Positions 33,972 through 42,124 of a stretch of DNA of 64,000 nt are shown one piece after another. Position numbers and translations under genes: made by a program. Source of the DNA: Candidatus Obscuribacterales bacterium (lineage in GTDB: Bacteria > Cyanobacteriota > Vampirovibrionia > Obscuribacterales > Obscuribacteraceae); contig JACKCM010000004.1 of the NCBI GenBank assembly GCA_020634035.1, forward strand, positions 744,001-808,000, in the 5' to 3' direction. The stretch's first letter is position 1; each line of letters opens with the position of its first letter. The notes below the pieces were generated by a model. The model searched no databases. It was not told the origin of the DNA and was given only the letters and a program-made list of their open reading frames with translations.

Positions 33972-35221
33972 ACTCTTGTACCTGTGAGCAACTCTGCCAA
34001 CTTTATAGAAGAACGCAGGGCGTCTTCGTGGAAGCCGAAGCCGAAATAGCTGCCGCAGTAGAATACCTGGTCTTTATAAGAGTTTCTGTTTAGCTCAGGC
34101 AGTCTTTGCTGGGCTCGAAGGGCAGAGACGTCGAAAAGAGGATGATGATAAACCATCCTTTTCAATACCTTTTTCTGGTCTATTAAGTGGTCGGCATTGA
34201 GCGAGACAAAATAGTTCTCTCTATCCGAGACGTTTTGCAGGCTATTCATCCAGTAGTGCGTCGAAGAACCGTCATGGGCCAGGCGGTAGTTCCAGGATGC
34301 CCAGCACCGCTTGTGATGCGGCATCACAGAACTATCTGTGTGGACAGTGGTATCGTTGCGCTGATAGCTGAATGCGCTTAGAATCTCTCTTTCTTCTTCT
34401 CTGGGGTTCTTTAGCAGTGCAATCGCCTGGTCGGCATGGCAGGCAAAGACGACCTGGTCGAATTCTCTCTCTTCTCCGCTTGCGTCTTTGACCCTGACAG
34501 CTTTTGAGTCTCTGGTTACTTCGACAGCTCCGCAGCCTATTCTGGTGGCGTCACCAAGCTGCTTCAAGATTTTATCTACATAGACTCTGGCACCGCCATC
34601 CACAGTCCACCACTGATGATGCGTCTCTGTGGCGAGCAGTCCATGATTTCTGAAGAACCTGAGCAATGTTATTGCCGGAAACGCCATCATCTTCTCTGGC
34701 GGCGCAGACCACAATGCGCCAGTCATCGGGATCAGATACCGATTGACCAGGTCCTGGCTGTAATTGCGGGCGGTGGCGTAGTCTTTGAGGCTGAGTTCCG
34801 ACCAGAATAAATCTTCTTCGGTTTTTAAACCATCTTTATTGAATCTATCTATCTCTAGCAGAAATTTCCAGAATCTGGGACTGAAGAGGTTTTTTCTGTC
34901 GCCGAAAAGCCTGTCGAAACTGGCTCCGGAGTATTCTAGATTGTCGCTCTTCAGCTGGACAGAGAAGGACATGTCTGTCTTTTTTATGGGCACTTCGAGA
35001 TCTTTGAAGAGCTGAAGCAAATGGGGATAGGTAACCTGGTTGAAGACCATGAAGCCCGTATCCACCGGGATTATTCTATCTTTCTCTTCTATATCTACGG
35101 TGTGAGAATGGCCGCCGGCTCTATTGTCTTTTTCGTAGAGCACCAGATCGAAAGAATGGCGCAGCTTATAAGCCAGCCCCAGACCGGCGACGCCTGCTCC
35201 GATGATGGCGAGTCTGTTCAT
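33962..35221 (-). CDS. FAD-dependent amine-oxidase-like oxidoreductase
   Basis: A 419-residue flavoprotein. The N-terminal dinucleotide-binding motif is AIIGAGVAGLGLAYKLRHSF, with the GG-doublet region YEKDNRAGGHSHTVDIEEKD. HSHTVD is typical of the DUF1365-associated flavoproteins. The C-terminal FAD part reads QVFYCGSYFGFGFHEDALRS. These enzymes resemble phytoene-desaturase/amine oxidase family members and may oxidise or desaturate a fatty acyl chain. It overlaps the desaturase stop by four bases and the DUF1365 gene by ten. In this operon it probably acts on the same lipid substrate. The reaction is unproven. Confidence 0.92.
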   Translation of the reverse strand: MNRLAIIGAGVAGLGLAYKLRHSFDLVLYEKDNRAGGHSHTVDIEEKDRIIPVDTGFMVFNQVTYPHLLQLFKDLEVPIKKTDMSFSVQLKSDNLEYSGASFDRLFGDRKNLFSPRFWKFLLEIDRFNKDGLKTEEDLFWSELSLKDYATARNYSQDLVNRYLIPMTGALWSAPPEKMMAFPAITLLRFFRNHGLLATETHHQWWTVDGGARVYVDKILKQLGDATRIGCGAVEVTRDSKAVRVKDASGEEREFDQVVFACHADQAIALLKNPREEEREILSAFSYQRNDTTVHTDSSVMPHHKRCWASWNYRLAHDGSSTHYWMNSLQNVSDRENYFVSLNADHLIDQKKVLKRMVYHHPLFDVSALRAQQRLPELNRNSYKDQVFYCGSYFGFGFHEDALRSSIKLAELLTGTRVCT

Positions 35222-36180
35222 GGTCTCGACCTGCTCTCACTTGTAGACGCGCTCGAAAGAGCGTTCTCTGGAATCTTTTTGATATCGCTCACCAGCCCAA
35301 ATAGCTGGAACAGTCTGAGGACATAGTAGGTGATGTCGACCTCCCACCAGGCGATACCCTGTCTGGTGCAGTTGCTATAGCGATGATGATTGTTGTGCCA
35401 GCCCTCGCCCAGGGTAAATATAGCCAGTATCGGGTTATTGCGGCTGTTGTCCGGGGTGTCGTATCTTCGGTAGCCAGCCAGATGCGCCACAGAATTTATT
35501 GCGGCGGTGGCATGAAAAAGAATTGTGGTGCTGACGAAAAATCCCCAGGCCAGCATCTGCATGCCATCGGTCTGGGTCTGAGGATAGTAAATATGCAGCC
35601 ATTGACCGAAGCCATAGAGAGAGAAGAAAAGCATCAGCGGCACGAACCAGTCGAATCTATTAAGCCAGCGAAGCTCGGGATATTTTGCAAAGTCCGAGAT
35701 TCTGGAGTAATCGGTCACCATGTTTTTTGTGGAGGTGATCCAGGCGATATGAGACCACAGGAAACTGCGCGCCACAGGAGAGTGGATATCGTCCTCGGTG
35801 TCAGAGGCGGCGTGGTGCTTTCTGTGATGGGCTGCCCACCATAAAGGTCCTCTTTGAACAGACATGCAGCCTATGACCGCAAAGAGAAACTGCATGACGC
35901 GAGAAGTTTTAAAAGTACGATGAGAAAAATATCGGTGATAAAAGCCGGTGATGGCGAACATGCGAAGAACATATAGGACAACACAAGTCCACAGAGCAAC
36001 CGCCGAGACACCACAGGGAATGACCAGCAAACAACCTAGATGTAGAAAGATAAAAGGCAGCCAGCGGTCAGGCTCCGAATGAGGCCTGCCCGAGTTCATA
36101 AGTCGCGGGTCGTATTTTACGTTGTCAGAATCCAGCCAGGCTACCGCACTGGCTGACGTCTGCTTTGATTTTGAATTCAT
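35218..36180 (-). CDS. Membrane acyl-CoA/acyl-lipid desaturase
   Basis: The ATG at 36180 (MNSKSKQTS) is preferred to the upstream start at 36234; AGGA lies about ten bases before it. The 320-residue product has four hydrophobic segments and the three histidine boxes of delta-9-type desaturases: HRYFSHRTF, HRKHH and HNNHH (in GWHNNHHRYSNCTRQGIAWW). It introduces a double bond into acyl chains using a diiron centre and electrons from a redox partner. It is first in the six-gene operon, giving the unsaturated substrate that CFA-type enzymes need. A shared 19-bp direct-repeat motif lies 73 bases upstream. Confidence 0.93.
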   Translation of the reverse strand: MNSKSKQTSASAVAWLDSDNVKYDPRLMNSGRPHSEPDRWLPFIFLHLGCLLVIPCGVSAVALWTCVVLYVLRMFAITGFYHRYFSHRTFKTSRVMQFLFAVIGCMSVQRGPLWWAAHHRKHHAASDTEDDIHSPVARSFLWSHIAWITSTKNMVTDYSRISDFAKYPELRWLNRFDWFVPLMLFFSLYGFGQWLHIYYPQTQTDGMQMLAWGFFVSTTILFHATAAINSVAHLAGYRRYDTPDNSRNNPILAIFTLGEGWHNNHHRYSNCTRQGIAWWEVDITYYVLRLFQLFGLVSDIKKIPENALSSASTSESRSRP

Positions 36181-36253
36181 CGACTGAGTTTCCTGTCGAC
36201 CTCTTCTGAGACCTTTTCCGGATCTTTCTATCAATGAATGTTATCGGCTTGCT

Positions 36254-36272
36254 ATGAACTGGCTGTGAACAT
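36254..36272 (-). promoter_or_regulatory. Candidate activator site upstream of the lipid operon
   Basis: On the coding strand it reads as two GTTCA half-sites 11 bases apart within a 19-bp block starting ATGTTCA and ending GTTCAT. The same block, with 15 of 19 positions identical, lies 66 bases before the renalase-like gene. Half-sites repeated at 11 bp (one helical turn) suit an OmpR- or similar activator. Confidence 0.5.
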
Positions 36273-36402
36273 CGCCTGTTGCCTGGCCGCTAGTTCTATT
36301 TTTCGGTTTTTTCGTTTCTTTCGGTCGAAGGAGATTTTTTGAGGGTCTTCAACTGGGCAATGATCTCTTTCGGGTCCAGCCGCAATTCGTTATTGTTTTT
36401 GA

Positions 36403-37437
36403 TCATCTCGGGACACCTGCCAGCGTATCCAGTAACTCTTTCGCCAACATGTTACCACTATCGAAGGCTGCTTCTACCCTGGCACCTTCACAATAATCTC
36501 CACAAAAGGCGAGCATCGGCTCGTTATCTTTATCAATCAAAAATGGTGTCTCAAGCGCCCGGGTCACCAGGGCGTATCTCCACCGGTGGTATCGAGAGAA
36601 TGATGGTGCCACCACGTCAATTTTTAGCAGCTGGAAGAATCGAGCGCAAAGCGCATCCAGAGCCTCTTGTTCATTCAGCGTTATATTGTCTTGCGACCAC
36701 TGGGGACTGGCATGGAGTGTCCAGCGCTCTCCTGCGGGACGCCCGGGTTTGCTGGAATCCCGAGCCGCCCAGGCGAGCACGGAGTCTTCGATTCGAATGC
36801 CATCGTACTCGATAGGCAGAGGCGAATTGAAAGAGAACATGCCCGCAATGCATGGGCTGAGGCTGCTTGTTTCGAGTTTTTCATTTTGACCCTTCCATAG
36901 CTCAGTCGCCTGCACCGGAGGGACGGTTATAACGAGACAGTCGAAGTTTTTTTCTTTGAAGGGCTCTGTTGAATCTGCTCTGGTCAGCTCTCCCGATACA
37001 TCCCAGCATCCATCGGATCTATCTGATTTTTCGATGCTCGTTACTCTGTGGTGCTGGCGCAGGTCGATGCTCTTTGCCAGATCTCCTCCCAGCGCTTCTG
37101 CCAGAGAGCGCATACAGGGGACACCGACATAGCGAGCTTCCTGGCTGGTCTCAGCTAGAAAACCATCACTCGTCAGTCTTCCAAAGCGGCCATTCCATAT
37201 CTCAACTGCGCCGGCTTCCATCATTTTAGAGATGACACTTTTGAACTCTGGTGACCTTGCCGTAAAGTACTGGGCGCCATAGTCGAACTGGTTCTGGTCG
37301 CGGTCTCGCGATGCCAGGCGACCGCCAGGATGCCTGCCTTTGTCGAAGATGATTATTTCTAGCGACGGGTCAGCCGCCAGTCTTCTTGCGCAAGCCAGCC
37401 CGGCGACCCCTGAGCCTATGATCGCTATTCTTTTCAT
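36403..37437 (-). CDS. Renalase-like FAD/NAD(P) oxidoreductase
   Basis: The ATG at 37437 begins MKRIAIIGSGVAGLACARRL, the FAD-binding motif, so the 16 upstream residues of the longer frame are not used. The 344-residue product continues with the renalase-type region RHPGGRLASRDRDQNQFDYG and AQYFTARSPEFKSVI, and the C-terminal FAD loop reads FCGDYCEGARVEAAFDSGNM. Bacterial renalase-like enzymes oxidise aberrant dihydronicotinamides or related small molecules. It is next to the lipid operon, on the same strand, and shares a direct-repeat motif in its upstream region, which points to co-regulation. The family is confident; the substrate is not. Confidence 0.9.
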   Translation of the reverse strand: MKRIAIIGSGVAGLACARRLAADPSLEIIIFDKGRHPGGRLASRDRDQNQFDYGAQYFTARSPEFKSVISKMMEAGAVEIWNGRFGRLTSDGFLAETSQEARYVGVPCMRSLAEALGGDLAKSIDLRQHHRVTSIEKSDRSDGCWDVSGELTRADSTEPFKEKNFDCLVITVPPVQATELWKGQNEKLETSSLSPCIAGMFSFNSPLPIEYDGIRIEDSVLAWAARDSSKPGRPAGERWTLHASPQWSQDNITLNEQEALDALCARFFQLLKIDVVAPSFSRYHRWRYALVTRALETPFLIDKDNEPMLAFCGDYCEGARVEAAFDSGNMLAKELLDTLAGVPR

Positions 37438-37503
37438 GTTTTGACGCTCATGATCTGAAAGCGCTCCGTGTAAACACATAAACAATCAGTGTGTACCATC
37501 TAG

Positions 37504-37522
37504 ATGAACCTGCCATGAACAT
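37504..37522 (-). promoter_or_regulatory. Second copy of the ATGTTCA...GTTCAT motif
   Basis: This 19-bp block matches the one upstream of the desaturase at 15 of 19 positions. Both copies keep the two outer half-sites exactly and differ only at four inner positions. Each lies about 65-75 bases before a start codon on the minus strand, where an activator site would be expected. Confidence 0.5.
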
Positions 37523-37560
37523 ATGCTCTACTGTGCCTGCGATGGTCGGAAGCCGGCAAG

Positions 37561-38094
37561 TCACCGCTGAAACTCTTTAATGAATCCGACTATCTCAACG
37601 CCACCCAGTCCATTAAAATCTATGTCCGGATAGCGCCGGTAGCCGCGCCGCTCGTACATCGCCTTTGCAGTCTTCATCAGATCGGTGGTGTGCAGAGTTA
37701 TTGCCTGCTCTCCCCGCCCCTGGACGATTCTCTCGCATTCATCTATCAATAACGCCCCGACACCGCTGTTTCTTCTTTCGGGATCAACCGCCAGTAAGCG
37801 CATCTCGCTGAACGGATTTATGATGATTCGATCGCCAAGGTTGAGCGTATAGGGATGAAACAGAATTACCGCGCCTGCGATCTGACCATCATCGATGGCG
37901 ACATAACGCTCGACTTCCTCCTCGTCTCTAATAGTCTGCTCGATAGAGATTTTGTAAGCCTCAAAAGCGCCATCAGGCATCAAGGAGGCATATTCTTTGT
38001 TTGCTTCAACAATAAGGCGTATCATCTGGGGGATTTCTTGTTCCGTAGCCAGGCGCACGGTCAGTTTTTGTTGAGCTGATTTTGTTTCTTGCAT
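37561..38094 (-). CDS. GNAT-family N-acetyltransferase
   Basis: The ATG at 38094 (MQETKSAQQK) yields 177 residues. The longer frame to 38193 would translate across two palindromes and is unlikely, though the ATG lacks a strong Shine-Dalgarno. GNAT features are TVRLATEQEIPQMIRLIVEA at the start, acetyl-CoA-binding motif A as MRLLAVDPERRNSGVGALLI, and MKTAKAMYERRGYRRYPDID near the end. The R-R-N-S-G-V-G turn matches the Q/R-x-x-G-x-G/A signature. It acetylates a small molecule or protein amine with acetyl-CoA. Twin palindromes just upstream suggest repression by a dimeric regulator. Confidence 0.9.
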   Translation of the reverse strand: MQETKSAQQKLTVRLATEQEIPQMIRLIVEANKEYASLMPDGAFEAYKISIEQTIRDEEEVERYVAIDDGQIAGAVILFHPYTLNLGDRIIINPFSEMRLLAVDPERRNSGVGALLIDECERIVQGRGEQAITLHTTDLMKTAKAMYERRGYRRYPDIDFNGLGGVEIVGFIKEFQR

Positions 38095-38161
38095 GGGTCG
38101 AGGATGCTCCGCTGATTGGAATCGGATCTTGTTAATGCTTGCTCTGTAATGTGTCACGGCG

Positions 38162-38176
38162 CTTGCAAAATGCAAG
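38162..38176. promoter_or_regulatory. Palindromic operator, copy 1
   Basis: CTTGCA and TGCAAG are exact inverted repeats around AAA. The site lies 68-82 bases before the GNAT start codon. It pairs with a second site of the same sequence outside the spacer, centred 38 bases away, and an 18-bp near-palindrome lies between the two (38176-38193). Confidence 0.6.
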
Positions 38177-38199
38177 TGCTGCCATGGTAGCACGGACCA

Positions 38200-38214
38200 C
38201 TTGCATTATGCAAG
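38200..38214. promoter_or_regulatory. Palindromic operator, copy 2
   Basis: CTTGCA and TGCAAG flank TTA, and the symmetry extends to CACTTGCA and TGCAAGTG (38198-38216). Palindromes of TTGCA type with a short spacer suit MarR-family regulators. It lies between the divergent GNAT and lysozyme-like genes and could control either. Confidence 0.6.
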
Positions 38215-38369
38215 TGAAGTAGAGAGTTTTTCAGATGCAGCAGCTAGAGATTAATTAAATCCGCCCCAAAAGGCATGGGAATTCTACGTATGCTTGCCTT
38301 GACACGGGTTTCGGCCGGCCTTAATATCGATACATCGCTCGCTCTAATTGAACTTTCCTTTCCAATCGT

Positions 38370-39530
38370 ATGACTGCATTCGATAGATTTGATCTGCCGG
38401 ATAATTCGGCGTCTTCCCCTGCTTTGTGGCAGGGCGAAAACCATCCCTTTGCTGCTCCGCCCCGTATGGAGGCGATGGCAACACCGGGAGCGGTTTCGGA
38501 TGCACCGGCTGAGATTCCCGCTCCTGTTCAACAGGCGCTTGATGCAGGCGCACCGATACGATTCAGTACCGCGGCAGAAAACGCCGATGCCGGGCGAGAG
38601 CCGGACTTTTATCTGGGCACCGACGGTGAACTGGTAGCCAATCCCAAGGCGACACCGAGTCCCGATGGCAGTATCAATATAGAGATGCAGACGGCAGAAG
38701 CTAAGCATCAAAGTCTGACCCAGGCGATTGAAGCCCGCACCGAAGGGCAGAAGAAGTTTGCCGAAGGGCTGATTCGCCACTTCCAGCAGAACAACCCGGG
38801 CAAAGCCGTGCCGGCCTGGATGGAAGACCTGGCGAATGCCAGACCGAATATTCCTGATTTTGTACCGCATCCGCCGTCCGAGCGTGCGCCGGTGACCCCG
38901 CCGCCAGAGAACGGCTTCGTCAACCGTGGTGTCAGACCCGGTGGAAGCCCCGGCGGCAGAAGCAGCGGCACCAGCGGCTATGCCGGTAACGGTGGCTTCG
39001 ACAATCGTGGCTACTACAAAGGTAACAGCACAAGAGGCGATGGAGTTCTGAACACCGGTCACTACAGCGGTCAGGGCAAGCCCCTGGGTGATGGTCAGGT
39101 GGTCCAGGCTAGACAGATTTATGATTACATGACCGAGCAGTATAATCTTTCCCCGGCGCAGGCTTCGGGTATTCTCGGTAATATGCAGACAGAGTCGAGC
39201 TTTAACACTGCTGCCTATAACGCGGGCGAGGGCGCTATCGGACTTATCCAGTGGGAAGGACCGCGGCGAGTCGCATTAGAAAACTATGCTCATCAGCAAG
39301 GCAGACCGGTAACAGATTGGAAGTTGCAGGTAGACTTCATGATGCACGAGCTTCAAACGAGCGAGAGTGGAGCATGGGCGAAGATTCAGAGAGCACAGAC
39401 ACCGGGTGAGGTGGCAGCGGCATTCGATAAGTATTATGAGCGCAGCGCCGGCACATCGCGCGGAGAGCGGGTCGCCAACGCGGAGAACATCCACCGGACC
39501 ATCGCCACCGATAACTCGAATGTAGCTTAG
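38370..39530 (+). CDS. Phage-tail-lysozyme-like protein without signal peptide
   Basis: A 386-residue protein. Residues 1-180 are Pro/Ala-rich and disordered, with no signal peptide, followed by a Gly/Arg/Asn-rich linker (GYAGNGGFDNRGYYKGNSTR). From about residue 245 the phage tail lysozyme domain appears: QIYDYMTEQYNLSPAQASGI, then LGNMQTESSFNTAAYNAGEG with the probable catalytic Glu, and IGLIQWEGPRRVALENYAHQ with FDKYYERSAG near the end. It should cleave peptidoglycan glycan strands. The ATG has no clear Shine-Dalgarno; an ATG near residue 30 is possible. The last 90 bases recur at 40497-40588. Confidence 0.82.
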   Translation: MTAFDRFDLPDNSASSPALWQGENHPFAAPPRMEAMATPGAVSDAPAEIPAPVQQALDAGAPIRFSTAAENADAGREPDFYLGTDGELVANPKATPSPDGSINIEMQTAEAKHQSLTQAIEARTEGQKKFAEGLIRHFQQNNPGKAVPAWMEDLANARPNIPDFVPHPPSERAPVTPPPENGFVNRGVRPGGSPGGRSSGTSGYAGNGGFDNRGYYKGNSTRGDGVLNTGHYSGQGKPLGDGQVVQARQIYDYMTEQYNLSPAQASGILGNMQTESSFNTAAYNAGEGAIGLIQWEGPRRVALENYAHQQGRPVTDWKLQVDFMMHELQTSESGAWAKIQRAQTPGEVAAAFDKYYERSAGTSRGERVANAENIHRTIATDNSNVA

Positions 39531-39534
39531 TCAG
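39443..39534. repeat. Direct repeat copy A: 3' end of the lysozyme-like gene
   Basis: This 92-bp block codes for the last 29 residues of the lysozyme-like protein and its stop codon. It recurs 1054 bases downstream with two C-to-T differences, both silent in the original frame. Confidence 0.95.
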
Positions 39535-40243
39535 AGGTAGTGACTTCGGTTGTATCTGTCCTGGTCAGCGCCAGGGCGAGCCTTGGACGGAGGCATTCAA
39601 TGACCTCCTCTACAGATAGTGGCAGCCAGTGTTCCGGAACATCTATGGCTGGTTCAAGTCTGGCGGTTATTAATCTGTATGCTAGGCCCTTCTTCAAGTG
39701 AGCAAGACTTCTACCGCTGGCACTGTCATCTTCTAATTCATACTTTTCTAGTGCGGCCTTGCTTTTTAAAACTATGCGCACATATCTCCAACTGCTAAAA
39801 CTGTAGGGCTTCACTTCTTTTATCTGATCCCACGGAATAGGTCCATAGTGCCTGGTCGGGCAGCTTATACTGAGCCCGTCGGGGCGAATATCCATGACCG
39901 GAGCGGTGATGGCGGCGAATTCCTTCAGGGCATTTTTTCTACTCGTGATGCCTGCCCATATCATTAGAGCTAGATTGCATACGGCTGTTAAATAGCAAGG
40001 GATGACAATGAAATTGGCAACGGAGTGCATGCCTGTGATCCATACAAGAAGATGCGGCATTGCAATCAGAACTGACAGTGTAGCCGCATCGAAAATCAGA
40101 ATATGGAGGTCCCATTTGTCGAAACGCTTCAATCTTTCAAGCGCTGATCTTCTGTTCCAATAGAGCACAAGCGGCTTACTGGGATCCGTAAGACTGGTCC
40201 CATGTATGGTGTCAAAGTCTGGCTCTTGATCTGGCTCCAGCAC
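39527..40243 (-). CDS. Membrane protein of unknown function
   Basis: A 238-residue product from a GTG at 40243, with AAGGA eight bases upstream. Two hydrophobic helices lie at about 52-72 (LSVLIAMPHLLVWITGM) and 76-96 (FIVIPCYLTAVCNLALMIWA). The C-terminal soluble part contains CPTRHYGPIPWDQIKEVKPY and SWRYVRIVLKSKAALEKYEL, a pattern resembling PH-like or membrane-associated domains that follow paired helices. The N-terminus is acidic. It overlaps the stop of the lysozyme-like gene by four bases, convergently. Function unknown. Confidence 0.7.
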   Translation of the reverse strand: MLEPDQEPDFDTIHGTSLTDPSKPLVLYWNRRSALERLKRFDKWDLHILIFDAATLSVLIAMPHLLVWITGMHSVANFIVIPCYLTAVCNLALMIWAGITSRKNALKEFAAITAPVMDIRPDGLSISCPTRHYGPIPWDQIKEVKPYSFSSWRYVRIVLKSKAALEKYELEDDSASGRSLAHLKKGLAYRLITARLEPAIDVPEHWLPLSVEEVIECLRPRLALALTRTDTTEVTTSD

Positions 40244-40626
40244 TATTGAAGTCCTTTTGGCTTTGCCAGTGCAGCAGGATCTTTTCAGTTTTTAGCTTAT
40301 CACGATATTTGCAAAGTCGGACTCAGGAGTCTAGCTCCTGGTTGATCCAGGAGTTTGTGTCGAATGGAGTCGTGATTTCACTAATTGCCAGCCGTGAGTA
40401 TCGGGTTTAAGATAAAAGTGAATTGAAATCAGTCCGCATTTACCCATTCAAGTAAATGCTCTTGAATTTGCTCTTCTTTCTCGTGCGTATTAGTTTCAGC
40501 GCCGGCACATCGCGCGGAGAGCGGGTTGCTAACGCGGAGAACATCCACCGGACCATCGCCACCGATAACTCGAATGTAGCTTAGTCAGGGGATGTCGCTC
40601 CGGTTCTGCCGTTAAACAGACTGGGT
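40244..40626. other. Non-coding 383-base gap containing the duplicated lysozyme tail
   Basis: The only recognisable element is the 92-bp copy of the lysozyme 3' end at 40497-40588. The rest has no open frame worth calling. Sequence homology to the original may extend a little further on both sides, with indels. Confidence 0.7.
40497..40588. pseudogene. Direct repeat copy B: orphan 3' tail of the lysozyme-like gene
   Basis: It matches 39443-39534 at 90 of 92 positions, including the stop codon. No upstream part of the gene is present, so it is a non-functional fragment left by duplication of the gene end, or the remnant of a deleted second copy. The near identity indicates a recent event or gene conversion. 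Confidence 0.85.
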
Positions 40627-41922
40627 TTAACTGTCTACTTTCATCGCGGTCGTAAACAGATCAAGACCGGCGACTTGAAAGGCGAACTTCCATAGCTGAG
40701 AACTTTCGACGAAGTACTGTTTATACGGAGTGTTCTCTATCTTGTCGTACCAGGTTCTAATCAAATCATCGCCGCTTACCCGATTTGACCAGGCTTGATT
40801 GGCGTTGTAAGTGACCATCGTACTCAGTTTGTACTCGGCTGGTCCTACATAGCCAAGGTATCTCATGAATACACCAGGTCCGGTGCAGTAGTTGTCGTTG
40901 AAGTTGCTCAAGTTAGAGTCTTTTGTCTCCGGCACATCTCTGGTCACGAATTCTTTGAAATACAGTTGGCGAATCAAAGCGTTGCTTGAATTTCCTGAAT
41001 CATTTAAGAATCCTTTGACCAGATATTCGAGCATGCTCTCTGCTTGTTTGTATGTCTCTGATGCAGAGCCGAAGATCTTCTTCGTCTCTATGAGGCAATA
41101 CCAGAATACTCCTTGATCCGCAGACCATGCTCTGTCGAGATCGAAGCACCATATTTGATGCGGCCAGGGATTGGGTGTTTCTCGCACCAATCCGAAAGAG
41201 TTGAATAAGATATTGGGCTGAGTTGTTGAGTGGTAGGTATAGAGGAAGCTGTACCAATCTGTAATCTTTTTGATCGCTTCTTCGTATTTCGTTCTATCAG
41301 GCGAGGAATAGAAGATTTTGTACAAAGACAGGGTCAGTGACCAGAATCCACAGACTGTAACCGTATTCGGAACCGGATTGATCTGTCTGTAATTCTCGAC
41401 AAATGATTTTGCGCCTTCGTTATTCCAGGGGCAGTAATCTGCGCCAATGGTTCTGATGTCGTTGCCCGGAAAGGCATGACGAAAGCTTTCATTATCATCT
41501 GCATTCTTAGAGAGTATGTTCCAGCAATTTTGTGCCGCGTTCAGGCAGTTATTCGCCAGGTCTTTATCCAAGCCTAGTTTGTCGTGGTTTAAGTAAGCGT
41601 TGGCAAATGCTACTCCCCACCAGCCATAGTCGTCTCTCCAGGCGCCGCCTGCGGGATAGCTGCTTCTTGGCTGATAAACCAGATCATGATTGTTTTTTAC
41701 AAGCTTGTCACTGTCTTCTCTACCGGCTGCCACCAGGTAGTTTATAACCGCATGCAGAGAGTTGCCTGCCTTCCAGTAGTCTTGATAAAGCCAGCCAGAT
41801 TTATTCTCGGCTTCTTTTAGACCATCCTGCCAGATAGGAAGCAGTTTCTGGTAGGTTGTGTCGGCGTATTCTTTGAACTTTGACTGTGTTGTTATAGATG
41901 ATTCCTGGGAACTTGATGACAT
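40627..41922 (-). CDS. GH76-like (alpha/alpha)6-barrel protein
   Basis: A 431-residue protein without a signal peptide. Helical repeats with aromatic-rich loops resemble glycoside hydrolase family 76 and related barrels: SGWLYQDYWKAGNSLHAVIN, then WRDDYGWWGVAFANAYLNHD, in which the paired Asp are in the place of the GH76 catalytic aspartates, and LDRAWSADQGVFWYCLIETK. GH76 enzymes cleave alpha-1,6-mannan. The family is usually exported, and the absence of a signal is odd. The assignment is by motif layout and moderately confident; another alpha/alpha-barrel enzyme class is possible. Confidence 0.6.
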   Translation of the reverse strand: MSSSSQESSITTQSKFKEYADTTYQKLLPIWQDGLKEAENKSGWLYQDYWKAGNSLHAVINYLVAAGREDSDKLVKNNHDLVYQPRSSYPAGGAWRDDYGWWGVAFANAYLNHDKLGLDKDLANNCLNAAQNCWNILSKNADDNESFRHAFPGNDIRTIGADYCPWNNEGAKSFVENYRQINPVPNTVTVCGFWSLTLSLYKIFYSSPDRTKYEEAIKKITDWYSFLYTYHSTTQPNILFNSFGLVRETPNPWPHQIWCFDLDRAWSADQGVFWYCLIETKKIFGSASETYKQAESMLEYLVKGFLNDSGNSSNALIRQLYFKEFVTRDVPETKDSNLSNFNDNYCTGPGVFMRYLGYVGPAEYKLSTMVTYNANQAWSNRVSGDDLIRTWYDKIENTPYKQYFVESSQLWKFAFQVAGLDLFTTAMKVDS

Positions 41923-42124
41923 ATTCTATTCTCCAGTAGGCGATTTTAATGAGGCGAATTCTACTTCATTGCTTCAAAAATGCTCGTCACCTGAAAGGAG
42001 TATATTGTCTCTTCTTAGAAACCTCCGATCTAGAATGATATAGGTAGGACTTTTAATGGTTTCGAAGGTATGATGAGTCGGTGTACCATTCAATTGGAAG
42101 TACAAGGCAAGATACGAGGCTGCG

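Noticed and set aside
38244..39062. 272-residue minus-strand frame opposite the phage-lysozyme-like gene
   Set aside because: It is rich in Arg, Cys and Gly, typical of an antisense frame, and the plus strand carries recognisable domain motifs.
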